64,000 nt of DNA from Sipunculus nudus. Taxonomy: Eukaryota > Annelida > Sipuncula > Golfingiida > Sipunculidae. The notes under the pieces are model-generated. The model searched no databases, was not told where the DNA came from, and worked only from the letters and a program-made list of their open reading frames with translations. Made by a program: the position numbers and the translations under genes. This document shows, in pieces, positions 11,721-23,100 of the stretch (position 1 is the stretch's first letter; each line of letters opens with the position of its first letter). The DNA is taken from positions 88,512,142 through 88,576,141 of the forward strand of contig CM049306.1 in NCBI GenBank assembly GCA_026874595.1, written 5' to 3'.

Positions 11721-14448
11721 CTGTAGAAACAACACGAAGTTTTTCACAAAGTGGCCTTCAGGGAGCTCTTCATACGATTGTAACAAACAGATAACGCTCT
11801 ACAAACAGGACTGAACACACTTCAATAACAGGGGATGATGTCCTCAATGATATTCCAATAATATTCCTATCCTAATGGTGTCCCATACTGCAATCCAAAA
11901 ATCAGAAGCAGTACCCGCATGACAACATATTATCCACAAAAGCACGATTCGGTGGATACAATTAGGGAAATAATAGTGACAAACGTAGCATCAAGGATCA
12001 TGTATGATGATATTAATTTCAAGCTCTCGTATCATGTTTTAAAAGCAATGCCACAAATAGATGACGTCATACAAAATGTGCTGAATAATATGTGATTATT
12101 CAGTAATATGAAATAAAAATAATTTTAATAAGAGTGTTGTAGGTTTTACCGTGCTGTTCTCAGCCTTTGGTTAAGCTATATCCTGGCTAAATGTAGCCAT
12201 TAATTACTGACCAAAACCAACTTGTACATTTAACATATATTAACGGACATTCCCAGATTAAAATTAAACAGATCGAAGCTTGAAGCTAGTTTGAAATCTC
12301 ATGAATTTAACCAAAACTGTATCAACCATGCATGAACCATACTTTAATCTTATGACAACAATGAGTAATTACTGCTGTGGTAGCATTGTGGTAATTATTG
12401 ATTATGTAATAATCAAAATGGTCCTGAGAGTAATTTTCATTATTCACTTCGTTTCTTTTTAATTTTTAATACTTTCACTACAGACGTCCATTCACTTCCT
12501 CTTACGGTGTACTACGGTAAAAGCCTCGTCCTAGAAATAGTTTAAAATTTTGTTTTCCCTAAAAACCATGAATTTGCAGTAATGAGTTCTGTTAATAAGC
12601 TGCTCACCGCCTCTTTCCGGTGTCTGGCGCTAACCAACCTTCTAAAAGACAGAATACTTTAAACCATGACACAGTACGGGGAGCGCTCCCCATCTGGTCT
12701 ACGCACAATTTAATGTTGCTCTTTTTGTTCAATAGGGGGGTTAATTCCACAAAGTGGGCTCTGTTTTATGTTTTGTACTTGCTTATATTTATCGGTCGTG
12801 TATGGAAATATTATACCGCGCATTTACTTAATGTTGCAAGAAAAGACAACAAAAAGACGCAATTTTTCATCAAATTCTAGACGTATACATGAATGTTCCC
12901 CTGAATAGTTATACGAACATTCGGAAACTTGATATATCATGCTTATTAGTAATCTGAATTAATTAAAAAACCCCTGTCATTCAACATAGTGTATTGAAAA
13001 AGTATCCATTAAAAATGCTATTACCGGGCAATAAACAATACATTTCAAAGACTGAAGTTTGTACTTTAATTTCGTGCTTTTTTTGTTGCATAACCAGAAC
13101 GGAAAAATTAATTAGTGTTTCTGAATTGAGTAGACTTATTAAATTCATTTTAAGACCAGTTGAATAGGAATAATCAGTTTTATTCCCCAACGTTATTCTA
13201 ACAAGGGCACGTGACGTCACTCTTGATAAATTAATTACTTTTATCACATTAATAACAAAATCATAGACATCTGAATGCCGCTGTAATCGTTCAAGTTCTT
13301 AACAAAAGTAACTCAAATTCAAAGAAGAAGCATAGAATTTCGGCTTCTGGCTCGAATCAAGTTCGTGGTTATTTAAGGGGAGCGCAAATGATGTCTGATT
13401 GATGGTCAGACCGACTCACGATTGTCGTAATTAGTTGGAAGATGATGAAGAGTCCAGAACACAGATAGAAAAACCGCAGCAGCAAAACCCTGTTTTTTGA
13501 CGTTTCACCAGACTGCAATTGATGGGGCATTGCCTGTAGCGATTTTCAGGGCGAATCCCGTGCCCGGAGCCTGGTCCGCGGAGGCTGCCTAGTGGCAGAA
13601 ATCCCATCACTTCTTGTTTCCGTTTCGTAACAGAAGTCACGCGGGAGTACTTAGCTGGCTGTAGTTTTTAGCGATATGTATCGCTGAGAGGGCAATACTG
13701 GTAAACAGGATACCTCTATGGTGTGTAGTAAATAAAAAATAATCTAAGGGTGGCAAGCTCTCAGACGAACAGATTTGCAGACTAATAAATTAAACTTATG
13801 ATACTCGATGATTTACGCAAAAGATTTATTTCAGGACAAAGTATTGAGCTCATATTAAATGAACTAAACACCGATGGTGGTTTTTGAGAAGTGATAGAAT
13901 CTCTCCCAAAGGTTTTGTTTCTGATCTTCATCTGTTTTATATAAAGGGAGCAAATATTTTTTTTAAATTAAAAGAAAATCAATTTTTTGGGAACAAGATA
14001 AAATGATCGTCTTTTTGCATTCTTCAGCAGTTCCAAACATATCCCATGGATAATTATCGGGGAAACCAAAGGTTGGTGATGACGACACCAAAAACCCCAA
14101 GACCTCCAAGCGGTCGGACCTGCAGGTATGAGTCTTGGTATTAGTTCTTCACATTTCTTTACAGGCAATTTTCAGTCACTTAGTTAATGTGCCAGTTTAT
14201 TAGATCCTCTGGCTCTAAACCTGGTGGCCCTGAAGACAACAGAAGAAAGCAGAACAAATCATACCACATTCCATGTGGTCACCGTGATGGGGGTGAAAAT
14301 AGGTCAACAGCATATAAAAACCACGGTGTGATGAACAGGTGGTTCACCCCTCTTGCATCAGAATTTCCATTAAAAACATGGACTGTTCTCTAGACCGTTA
14401 TAGTTGTCTCGGAATTAATGCTCTCCTTAAACCAGGGAATCCCAGCGT
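11721..14448. other. Intergenic, nothing recognised
   Basis: Mostly AT-rich. 13,420-13,640 has a slightly GC-richer open frame (69 codons, minus strand) with no motif. Nothing here is supported as a gene. Confidence 0.5.
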
Positions 14449-15489
14449 TTAATACTCCTTACAGCAATATGAACGCTCAAAGAATTCAGTTCCTGGACTA
14501 GGACTTGGACTCAAATAGCCTGGACTAGGACTTGGACTCAAATAGCCTGGACTAGGACTTGGACTCAAATAGCCTGGACTAGGACTTGGACTCAAATAGC
14601 CTGGACTAGGACTTCGACTCGAATAGCCTGGACTAGGACTTGGACTCAAATAGCCTGGACTAGGACTTGGACTCAAATAGCCTGGACTAGGACTTGGACT
14701 CAAATAGCCTGGACAAGGACTTGGACTCAAATAGCCTGGACTAGGACTTGGACTCAAATAGCCTGGACTAGGACTTGGACTCAAATAGCCTGGACTAGGA
14801 ATTGGACTCGAATAGCCTGGACTAGGACTTGGACTCAAATAGCCTGGACTAGGACTTGGACTCAAATAGCCTGGACTAGGACTTGGACTCAAATAGCCTG
14901 GACTAGGACTTGGACTCAAATAGCCTGGACTAGGACTTGGACTCAAATAGCCTGGACTAGGACTTGGACTCGAATAGCCTGGACTAGGACTTGGACTCAA
15001 ATAGCCTGGACTAGGACTTGGACTCAAATAGCCTGGACTAGGACTTGGACTCAAATAGCCTGGACTAGGACTTGGACTCAAATAGCCTGGACTAGGACTT
15101 GGACTCAAATAGCCTGGACTAGGACTTGGACTCGAATAGCCTGGACTAGGACTTGGACTCAAATAGCCTGGACTAGGACTTGGACTCAAATAGCCTGGAC
15201 TAGGACTTGGACTCAAATAGCCTGGACTAGGACTTGGACTCAAATAGCCTGGACTAGGACTTGGACTCAAATAGCCTGGACTAGGACTTGGACTCAAATA
15301 GCCTGGACTAGGACTTGGACTCAAATAGCCTGGACTAGGACTTGGACTCAAATAGCCTGGACTAGGACTTTGACTCGGACTCGGATGGTGAGGATCCGAT
15401 ACATCACTGTTTGATAAAAAAATGAAATCGCCCATTAAACATTTACCAACATATCTGGTATGATGACGTGACATCTCCTCGGAGGCCAC
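14449..15489 (-). CDS. Open frame of SPSPSPGYL repeats (doubtful gene)
   Basis: 346-codon open frame. Residues 1-36 begin MASEEMSRHHTRYVGKCLMG and are unique. Then come about 33 copies of the nonapeptide SPSPSPGYL (31 full units plus two partial), then a 13-residue tail, TEFFERSYCCKEY. There is no signal peptide or other domain. The unit resembles the Ser/Pro/Tyr-rich heptads of the RNA polymerase II tail only in composition. Because the DNA unit is 27 bp, an open frame is kept automatically. The unit variants seen (Leu to Ser, Pro to Arg, Ser to Cys, Ser to Ile, Pro to Gln) change the amino acid, so there is no sign of selection for the protein. A non-coding minisatellite is the simpler reading. 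Confidence 0.2.
   Translation of the reverse strand: MASEEMSRHHTRYVGKCLMGDFIFLSNSDVSDPHHPSPSQSPSPGYLSPSPSPGYLSPSPSPGYLSPSPSPGYLSPSPSPGYLSPSPSPGYLSPSPSPGYLSPSPSPGYLSPSPSPGYSSPSPSPGYLSPSPSPGYLSPSPSPGYLSPSPSPGYLSPSPSPGYLSPSPSPGYSSPSPSPGYLSPSPSPGYLSPSPSPGYLSPSPSPGYLSPSPSPGYLSPSPSPGYSSPIPSPGYLSPSPSPGYLSPSPSPGYLSPSPCPGYLSPSPSPGYLSPSPSPGYLSPSPSPGYSSRSPSPGYLSPSPSPGYLSPSPSPGYLSPSPSPGYLSPSPSPGTEFFERSYCCKEY
14500..15385 (-). repeat. 27-bp minisatellite, about 33 units
   Basis: Near-perfect tandem array. The plus-strand unit is GGACTCAAATAGCCTGGACT plus AGGACTT. Variants are shared between scattered units (the TCGAA variant of TCAAA recurs about every 5-7 units), which indicates duplication of blocks of units and recent homogenisation. 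Confidence 0.97.
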
Positions 15490-15900
15490 AAGTCCAAACG
15501 ATCAAATGGCAGGTGTTTCTGGAAAAACATTTCAACATTGGAAATTGTATCTTATAAAGATGAAGAGTCCATTCCTGGATTGTAATATTTGATTTGCAAG
15601 CTGAGGCGAGCCGGCCATAGAATTGATAAATTTAATTTGACGTATAGCAGTGGAATAAGCAGAAACGGCGATGTAAAATAAAGTGGACCAGATATGTGGA
15701 GTAATCAAATAAATAAACCAAATGTCAGCAAAATGACATTATTCATTCGAATAATGTCCTTATATTATCTTTATTAAATAATCTTTAATGCACGTTTAAC
15801 TGCTGTATCATTCGGACATTTTTCATGTCAGCTTTTCATGTCGACAGAATTTAAAGTTATTTATGTAGCGCAAGAACTGTAGAGTAAACAAGTGATTAAA
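15490..15900. other. Intergenic, nothing recognised
   Basis: AT-rich; no frame or repeat of note. Confidence 0.5.
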
Positions 15901-16105
15901 AGGCACTTATTAAGTTATTCAATAATGTAAAATAGATAAGCGTCTGCATTAATCATTTAGTTGCACATAGTTGTAAATAATTATAATGTATTATCATTCA
16001 TTAGCACTTATGAAATTATTCAGTAATGTAATTTAGATAAGCGTCTCCATTAATTATTCAGTTGTACTTGGTAAATTATAATTACTATCATTCATTAAAA
16101 GCATT
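15901..16105 (+). repeat. Diverged direct tandem duplication, about 100-bp unit
   Basis: Segment 15,903-16,003 (GCACTTATTAAGTTATTCAA, later TAGATAAGCGTCTGCATTAA and ending TATCATTCATTA) is repeated at 16,003-16,100 with roughly 20% difference. An old local duplication. Confidence 0.75.
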
Positions 16106-17340
16106 CAGCCAATATACCTCAGTATAACAAAATTAAACCGTGCTTATGCAAACATTTGTTATTTTGATCTGCTATTATAGTGCCTAAATAATCATTAAAT
16201 TACGATAAAGTAAAACCATGCTACAAATCAGATTCGTGCTTTGATGTCATTGGATTCTATTTTTTTTCCATAATATTCCACTGGAATTAATCATAAAAAG
16301 CATTTATCTTGCTTAATACGAACGTATACCAATAAAGTAAATCGTCCATGCATATCTCCATGTATTGAATTGGCCAGGTGTGAGAATACTACGATTTCAA
16401 GCAAATATACGGGACAAATGTGGAATGAATATAAACCCCAATCGGTCATTTATGTATAACGAGGAGTTTTCTCTGCTCAGAAAAAAGGGTACGGATGTAA
16501 ACCTATAGGCCAGTGTAGGTGTATAAGTGATCCCCGTTCATATGAATATGTAATAGTGGCTGTAATAGTGACTGTGTGAATGTTTCCTGTCTATCATTTA
16601 ATGTTTGTATGTAAATTATTATACCTTAACCAACAGGTAGACAAGAGGGTTTATAACAATGAGATATGGTTGGCTGGTTCCGTTATCTCTCAGCATAGTG
16701 ATTTAGCATAGTAATAGCGGATATTAATGGAACTATTAGAAGGTTAGGGTGCACCAAAGGCATATAATCCATAAAAAAGCAACCTGGGATACATCAATAC
16801 TTTTGTCCCAATGATTAATAACTATTGTGAAATAGGGCAATGTGTTTTACCGGCCCAAGACCAATGTTATAGGAGGCCTTTCGTCTTTTGATGTAACCAT
16901 ACAGTTATCCGTGATATACATTCCTTTCCTGTTTCCATTGATTAAGTTCACGTATAAAAAAACTACAATTTGAGATATATGTGTGGTCTTTGACTACTTA
17001 TCTAATTTCATGTACAAAGTTGTTCTCTATGTTCCCGCTGGTACCCGATTTGGTATATGCTATTTGTCATAACTTTACCTATAAGGTAGCATTTTGTGAT
17101 CAAAACTTGTTTTAATTCAACCAAGATTTGTTTTAATTCATATAAAACCTGATAAATATGGATAATTGAACACCCGGTTCAGTGTTCTTTCGTGTTATGT
17201 CATTTGATGTAAGCTCACTAAAACTGCATTGCGCTTGCTCGATAGCACACCTATTTGAAAAAAAATTAATAATAAATAAATATGTCATATCTAAATGAAC
17301 GAAAGTTCATCAATACCTAACACATTCGACTTATTCTTTA
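16106..17340. other. Intergenic, nothing recognised
   Basis: AT-rich. A short 20-bp direct repeat (TTGTTTTAATTCA) occurs twice near 17,107-17,140. Confidence 0.5.
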
Positions 17341-17349
17341 TGGGAACTA

Positions 17350-17745
17350 TTAAAACTTCAAAACAACTTTTTTGTTGTTGATTAAGTGATAAATGATGAG
17401 GTCTTTGCCAGGGATGCTATCGTAACAACGTTCCATCCAAATATCGCACCGTTCCTGGCTCTTACGCTCGATTCCAAAGTCCCGAGTAATTGAAACTACC
17501 TTCGGAAAACACCCACGTACGTTCCAGATACCATCTGGTCGTTGGTGAAGCCATTTAATATAAATAGCTTTCAGTATCCCTCTAGTGGAGACCCGCCGAC
17601 ATTCTGAACAGGAAACTGCATCATCCAGATTTATTATTCTGTGCCAATAATAACACGGTGAATCGTTATATAGCGACGGGAAGATGACCACAACGATTTT
17701 GTCTATCTTTGCTTTAAAGTAAATCAGACCGGGCGGCGCGGTCAT
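17350..17745 (-). CDS. Unrecognised 131-codon open frame
   Basis: A complete ATG-to-stop frame that is long for this AT-rich DNA and locally GC-richer than its flanks. It contains a CSECRR motif and a basic/aromatic middle (IKWLHQRPDGIWNVRGCF). I recognise no family and see no signal peptide, TM segment or repeat. It could be a decayed transposon frame, an exon or chance. No splice sites or poly(A) signal were convincingly linked to it. Confidence 0.15.
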   Translation of the reverse strand: MTAPPGLIYFKAKIDKIVVVIFPSLYNDSPCYYWHRIINLDDAVSCSECRRVSTRGILKAIYIKWLHQRPDGIWNVRGCFPKVVSITRDFGIERKSQERCDIWMERCYDSIPGKDLIIYHLINNKKVVLKF

Positions 17746-17759
17746 TTATTTGTCACCAA

Positions 17760-19490
17760 GTAAATATATCCGCACTAAGAGGTCAGTAAGATAGCTATCG
17801 TTCCATTTTAACAAAGGCGCCGCCGGTATCAAATACGAACAGTTTATTGTCGTCCTCACGTTCGGATATACTATATATAGCCATGCACATACTTGCAAAG
17901 AAGCCGGTATGGTATATGACCCATAATATATATTATGTACAGTTATATTTTTTAGTCAATACGCTCAATGGTATTTAAAGTGTAAGGATTTATTATTGAC
18001 ACTTTGATAGAACTAGGTGAAAGCGTTTTATTTCAAGGAAAACCAGTGACCCAAGTGAAGATATTCCCAACTGTTAAAAGTTTTCTAACAAAAAAGTGCT
18101 GTTTTATGTAAGATTTTATTTCAACAAACTATGTTCATTATGAATGTTGGAATTAAAGTCGCCCTAATTGATGACCCCAAGAGCCATGGAGCCGAAGGTC
18201 GTAAAACGCCAGGAGGGTATGTCTTCATCTCCGTTCGTGTATGTTTGTTCAAAACATTACTCACGCAATCAAGAACGGTATCTCATGACATTTCCGAGAC
18301 ATTTAGGTATAGGGATTGGGCCAGTGAAGAATTGATTAGATTTTGTTGTTGATCCGGCACATGATCCTGATTTAGGAACGTCATCAAGGAAAATTCAATA
18401 ATGTCGAATCCCTTATGCACGAATGAACCTGGGATTATGGGCCGAATACGTGAATGTAAACACGGGTTGGGGCTTTTGCCATAATAGGGACCCCCACCTG
18501 ACGGAGGCTTGCATTCCTTAGAAAGCAGATTTCTAGTTAATGATACTTCTGACTTTTGTAATATGATTCGATAATCGGAAATTTAATTTTGAATCCTTTG
18601 ATTTATTCTATGGAAAACGTGGAACTTCAGCTTGGGTTTACAGTTTGTATTTTAATGATTACTGTGTTAACAGAATACTGCTCAGGTTCTCAGGGAATTC
18701 CGCTAGATATTCCCTAGTCTACGAATGGCGACTTTCGGTCGAAGGATAGTTTTTTTTCAGACTCATAAAGAGGTTTCCCTAGTCAAAAATAAAAAACCGT
18801 TGTATTCCCTTCTTGTGATAAGTGGTGTAAAATCCACTTTTTCAATGACTTTCAGCCCTCCGACGTCCCTTGAATTCGTGTTGGGTATTCTTGCGCTACT
18901 TTGAAGTGGCATTCCTTGTTATGGGGGCTTTCATTTTTCATGAGCGGGTAGTCATCCAAAGGCCTGCTGGGATATGAGGGGTGACATGTACCATCTCCTG
19001 TCCGACCTCGGCCACTCTTGATTTCTCTGTTCTTGTTACTGATTCTTGTTACTGAGTGCAGTCCAGGCATCGGCGTCCACGGTCAATGAATTTTCTATCA
19101 CGTCACCACTGTCGGTCCTGTTATCGGCTGTCATGTGATTAACCACGCGGCGCCAGGGTCAACCATCCAACATGCATCTACCATCGGTCTTTCCTAAACC
19201 AAACCGCTCAAAACCCACCAGCTTTTTTTAACTTGGTTTTAATTTTTAAATCAAACAGTTTGAACATACAAACATATGCCCTATCATATGGTCATCTGTG
19301 AGTTATAGTTTGTTCTGTCTCAGAAATTAATAATGATTATTGCATCAGCTCAGACAGATACGAAAAAAACATAGGTGATATGTGTGTACAATGGTAACTG
19401 AAATGTTTTACATTTGACAGTATCTTGTCCAAAAATCATGATCTTATTCACATGCATAAATTATCTCAGAATCATACAGATACTTTGCTG
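17760..19490. other. Intergenic, nothing recognised
   Basis: Short frames only; no family recognised. Confidence 0.5.
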
Positions 19491-19498
19491 TGGTGTTA

Positions 19499-19905
19499 GG
19501 GCCCAGCTACACAAGGGGACAGATTACGACTAAATACGATATGCCATCGTGGGAAGTCACGGACAAGTGGGAAGTCACGGACAGGTGGGAAGTCACGGAC
19601 AGGTGGGAAGTCAGTAAGGACAGTCGTAAGACGGTAGTGCGACAGGTCACTGGTGATTCCGAGTGGTCGCGGACGTTCATAGGAAGGAAATTGTTCGAAA
19701 GAAGGTGTTTGATAACGGACCAAATCCTTCCTATATCTGTTATGTATTATAAACAGCCGATTTTCTCTGACTGTGCCAGACTCTTGGCGACGGCGATTTT
19801 TCACGCTGACCCCAACAAAATCCCGTCGCTGGGGCTGTCACACTACACAATAATATGCCCCTGTCGGTCCTATGAATCGGCCGATGAATTCGTGTAGTGA
19901 GCTAC
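19499..19905. mobile_element. Possible Harbinger-like MITE with 15-bp internal tandem repeat
   Basis: The left edge, TTA then GGGCCCAGCTACACAAGG, resembles the AGCCCAGCACACACGTT edge of the element at 44,598. The right edge (GAATTCGTGTAGTGAGC, about 19,888-19,905) is roughly its inverse, with inner GGGGACAG/CCCCTGTC words also inverted. Inside, GGAAGTCACGGACAGGT is repeated about four times (19,551-19,613). A 135-codon frame spans the element and is probably a by-product. The target duplication is not clean. Confidence 0.35.
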
Positions 19906-22734
19906 GTACCGGCTTTACGATGGTCTTAAGCCTGAAACTCACCTCCAAAATGTCTCGAAACTATCGCTGGGTTCTTAATTTTCTCGCCTCGGTCGCTAGT
20001 CCTGGTTCTCGTGTCACTTGAATTTTGAACAAGTTAAAATCGAGCGACAAATGTTCTTTCAAAATAGGCACAGAAGCGTCGCAGGTATCTCGAACCCTTC
20101 TCAATTAAGTTTTCGTCAGTCAGAAAGTGCGAAAAATGTGAGGGGTTGACGAATTATGAAACTAGTATGTCTGAAGACAAAAATGAGTATCAGACATACA
20201 TGTCGCGCGATAATCTCAAATGCAAAATGCAGTCGCACTCGCCTGAATTTTGTGCAACAGTTGCATGCCATGTATGCGAACTTCAAGCGAACTTCGGTCT
20301 ATATTTCGCCTCAAGGACCAATGATCGGTCATAGTGTGGTTTCATGACAATGGTTAGACCTTCGCAAAACACATGTCTAGCCGTATGATTGCTTTGGATT
20401 GTCTTTTACTGGTTGGACGACAGTTCTCAGATGGTTACTGGCGGTGGTGCGATGTTCGTACAATAGTCTTATCCCAATGTGACGGCAAATTCACTCTTCT
20501 TTCTGCGACAAGTCGAGGTCCTAGCTCAGATGGGACTTGGCCCTTGCCGTATTCTTTGAATTATTTTTGTAATAACTTAAACGGAAATTTCTTGGGATTG
20601 ATCATCAACTTCTTTGTTACAGCATAAAAAAATGTAGGTGGTGCCACCTTTAAAATATATGGTAGTTAAGTTCTGTTTATATAACCATATTTTAACATCT
20701 GCTTTTGTTTTCCTCTGCTTAGAATGTGAAAGAATCTTTTCTCAGTTAATGGTTTTATCACAATCCACGTGGTGGTTTGCCTCAACAGTTTGTTATTATT
20801 TAATTAAGAATTATGATTATTTTAATTAATTAGCATGGTAACACCATTCCTATTTAGATTTCTAAATTACCATTAGTATGCATTAGAAGATAATGAACAA
20901 AAGTTATCAGTCAGTGAAGAAGGAAAAATAAAATTGATCAAATATTTAATCCTTCTAATACAATGTAATTATCTAATAAAGCCTTCTGGCATGGACCTAA
21001 ATATCAATAAGGAATAAATCATTCTTTCTTTCAGCCGATACCACTGCAATATTACATTCATACTTATCTGAAATAGGATACATTTTTACCACAAAATGTA
21101 CATTTTAATACATATCTCACAGAATGCCAATTCGGCAAACGTTTCGGTTTCGCAATGAGCACAAATTATAATCAAATGAACTGGAATGTCATAATAACTA
21201 CCCCTCAGAGGCATCTTTTCTTATTTTCTGAGCAGGTCAATCGAGAAGTTAATTTGCCCATCTTGGATTGCCTGAATGCTAATGAATCATATCATACCGG
21301 CTAGGTCATAATTTAACTCCGGCTGTAAAAGTCATTTTTTTCTTAATCTATTTATACCGCGTGTTGGAAGAATAGTAAGAAAACTCAATATAAGTCGGCT
21401 TTTTCTAAATGAATAGGCCTTGGTCCATCTATTTCAGGAAATATAACCAAAGTAAGTAACGTTAATGTGATCGGATCTGTAAAATCCATGCCTTTTTTCA
21501 AAATATAAATATTTTTTTTATTTGTGTTTAGTGAATCAGCACTTTTGTGAGTTTAACATAATTTGAACCGGGTAGCATATAAATGTATGGCAAGCGCCAA
21601 CCTTCGATTTATTTTCCCGAAGTGCTTGTTCATGCCCTGATTACCAAGCAAGAGTTGCTGATGGTTATTTTGATGATAAACAATGTAACTCACCGACACT
21701 ATGTATCAGTTCGTTCGAATTGTACACCAGGTGCTATTGTAGCTGTTTTCGTTTCATCTTCCAATAGAATTTAAACTCTACCTTTAAGCGACTAAAGGTC
21801 TGGCCTATAACCGATAGGTTGACACTAAAGGTATAATCTTCAATAGAAAAGAGACCGAGTTCTGCAGACAAATGAAGATAAATCTGATTTCAGTATCATC
21901 TGTTGAACTGAAAAATGAAAGCTGTGAAGCTATGAAACAAAATACAATAAATATCCGGAATTCAGGATACATCCAGGAGTATACTGTGACAGATTATCTG
22001 CTTAAACTTAGTTACAAGATGAAAGCATTTTATGAAACTGAACACAAACAATGTTGCATTTAGAATACTAACTTTTGGGTAAACTAGAAATTATATTACA
22101 TCTTTAAGGATTTTGTATACATTTTCAATGTTTTTAAATGTCGAAAGGTTATTCCGTTTATTGTTTGAACAAAAAAATGAAAAGAAGGGACAAATGTACT
22201 TGATCCCTCCGTAAGGGGGGCTTTCACCCGGCATCGGATTAGCTAAAGGTTACCGTACTTAGATTTTAAAAAAGTTTGTAGTTACCAATGTATCCAATTT
22301 AAGTAACTCATCTTCTGAGGTTCCACCTTAAGTGTAACAGATTGCGTCATATCCTCCATTCCATTTTTCTTATAAGTAAATCAATAAAATCTGGATAGGA
22401 TTAATTTAGTAACGGAGAGTGGGCACTGGCACTAGTTGCTTTGGCAAACAGGCGAGTCATATCATATATGAAATTTTAGCGGCGTGTTGTCCCTCCAGCA
22501 TAAAGAGTCTATCGGCAAGCCAGACCAAGCACGCCTACCAGTCTAATATAAATACCCACCGAGTCGTATGTTCAAGGCTCGTGAAATTAATCACTTTTTT
22601 TCGGCGGGATTCTACAAGATAGGCTAAATGTAGGGAGGCATGTTCACTGTATTAATCGTGTCCCTCGTAAGTGCTACACGTAGTTCACTTGCCGCGCTTG
22701 GTTCCCTTAAAGTGGTATATTTATATATGTATAT
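19906..22734. other. Intergenic; decayed GCGAC-rich repeat debris at 19,930-20,540
   Basis: 19,930-20,540 is rich in GCGAC/TTCGC words like the Harbinger-type element at 52,639 and holds a perfect 10-bp inverted repeat (GTATGTCTGA at 20,165; TCAGACATAC at 20,190). The remainder is AT-rich with only short chance frames. Confidence 0.4.
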
Positions 22735-23100
22735 ATTTTTTTTTAATATTTTTGGTGTAGGTAACCGCCTCCATTTTGAATACTAACATAAATATGTACA
22801 TGTACTTCTGCAGAATTCCATTCTGAATTCGAACAACGTGACAGGGAAGTATCTAACGCTTCCTCTCATTTGATATCCTGGCGTTAACTAGGCCCGTTGA
22901 CTACTGCACCTGTGGGCCCTGGTGCGTAATCATCCCCATGCTGGGTCATACCACCTAGGAACCACTGAAAGGCCCATTCGTTCGTGAGTGAGAAACGGCC
23001 GTTGGGCACTGCCTTCCCATTAAGCCTCCAGAGCGCTCTTCCTGTGTGGAGGCTGACCGTGAAAAATCACATCACTTCTGCTGAGATTCAAACTCTCGAT
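22735..23100 (-). mobile_element. tRNA-derived SINE, copy 1 (minus strand)
   Basis: Homologous over about 350 bp to the copy at 51,335. Shared words include GACTACTGCA, GTGCGTAATCATC, CATACCACC.AGGAAC and GAAAGGC. On the minus strand the 5' end carries a B-box-like GAGTTTGAATCTC (23,083-23,095). The A-box end is lost, and the 3' end runs into an A/T-rich tail (minus strand, about 22,735-22,760). The tRNA origin rests on the better-preserved copy 2. Confidence 0.55.
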
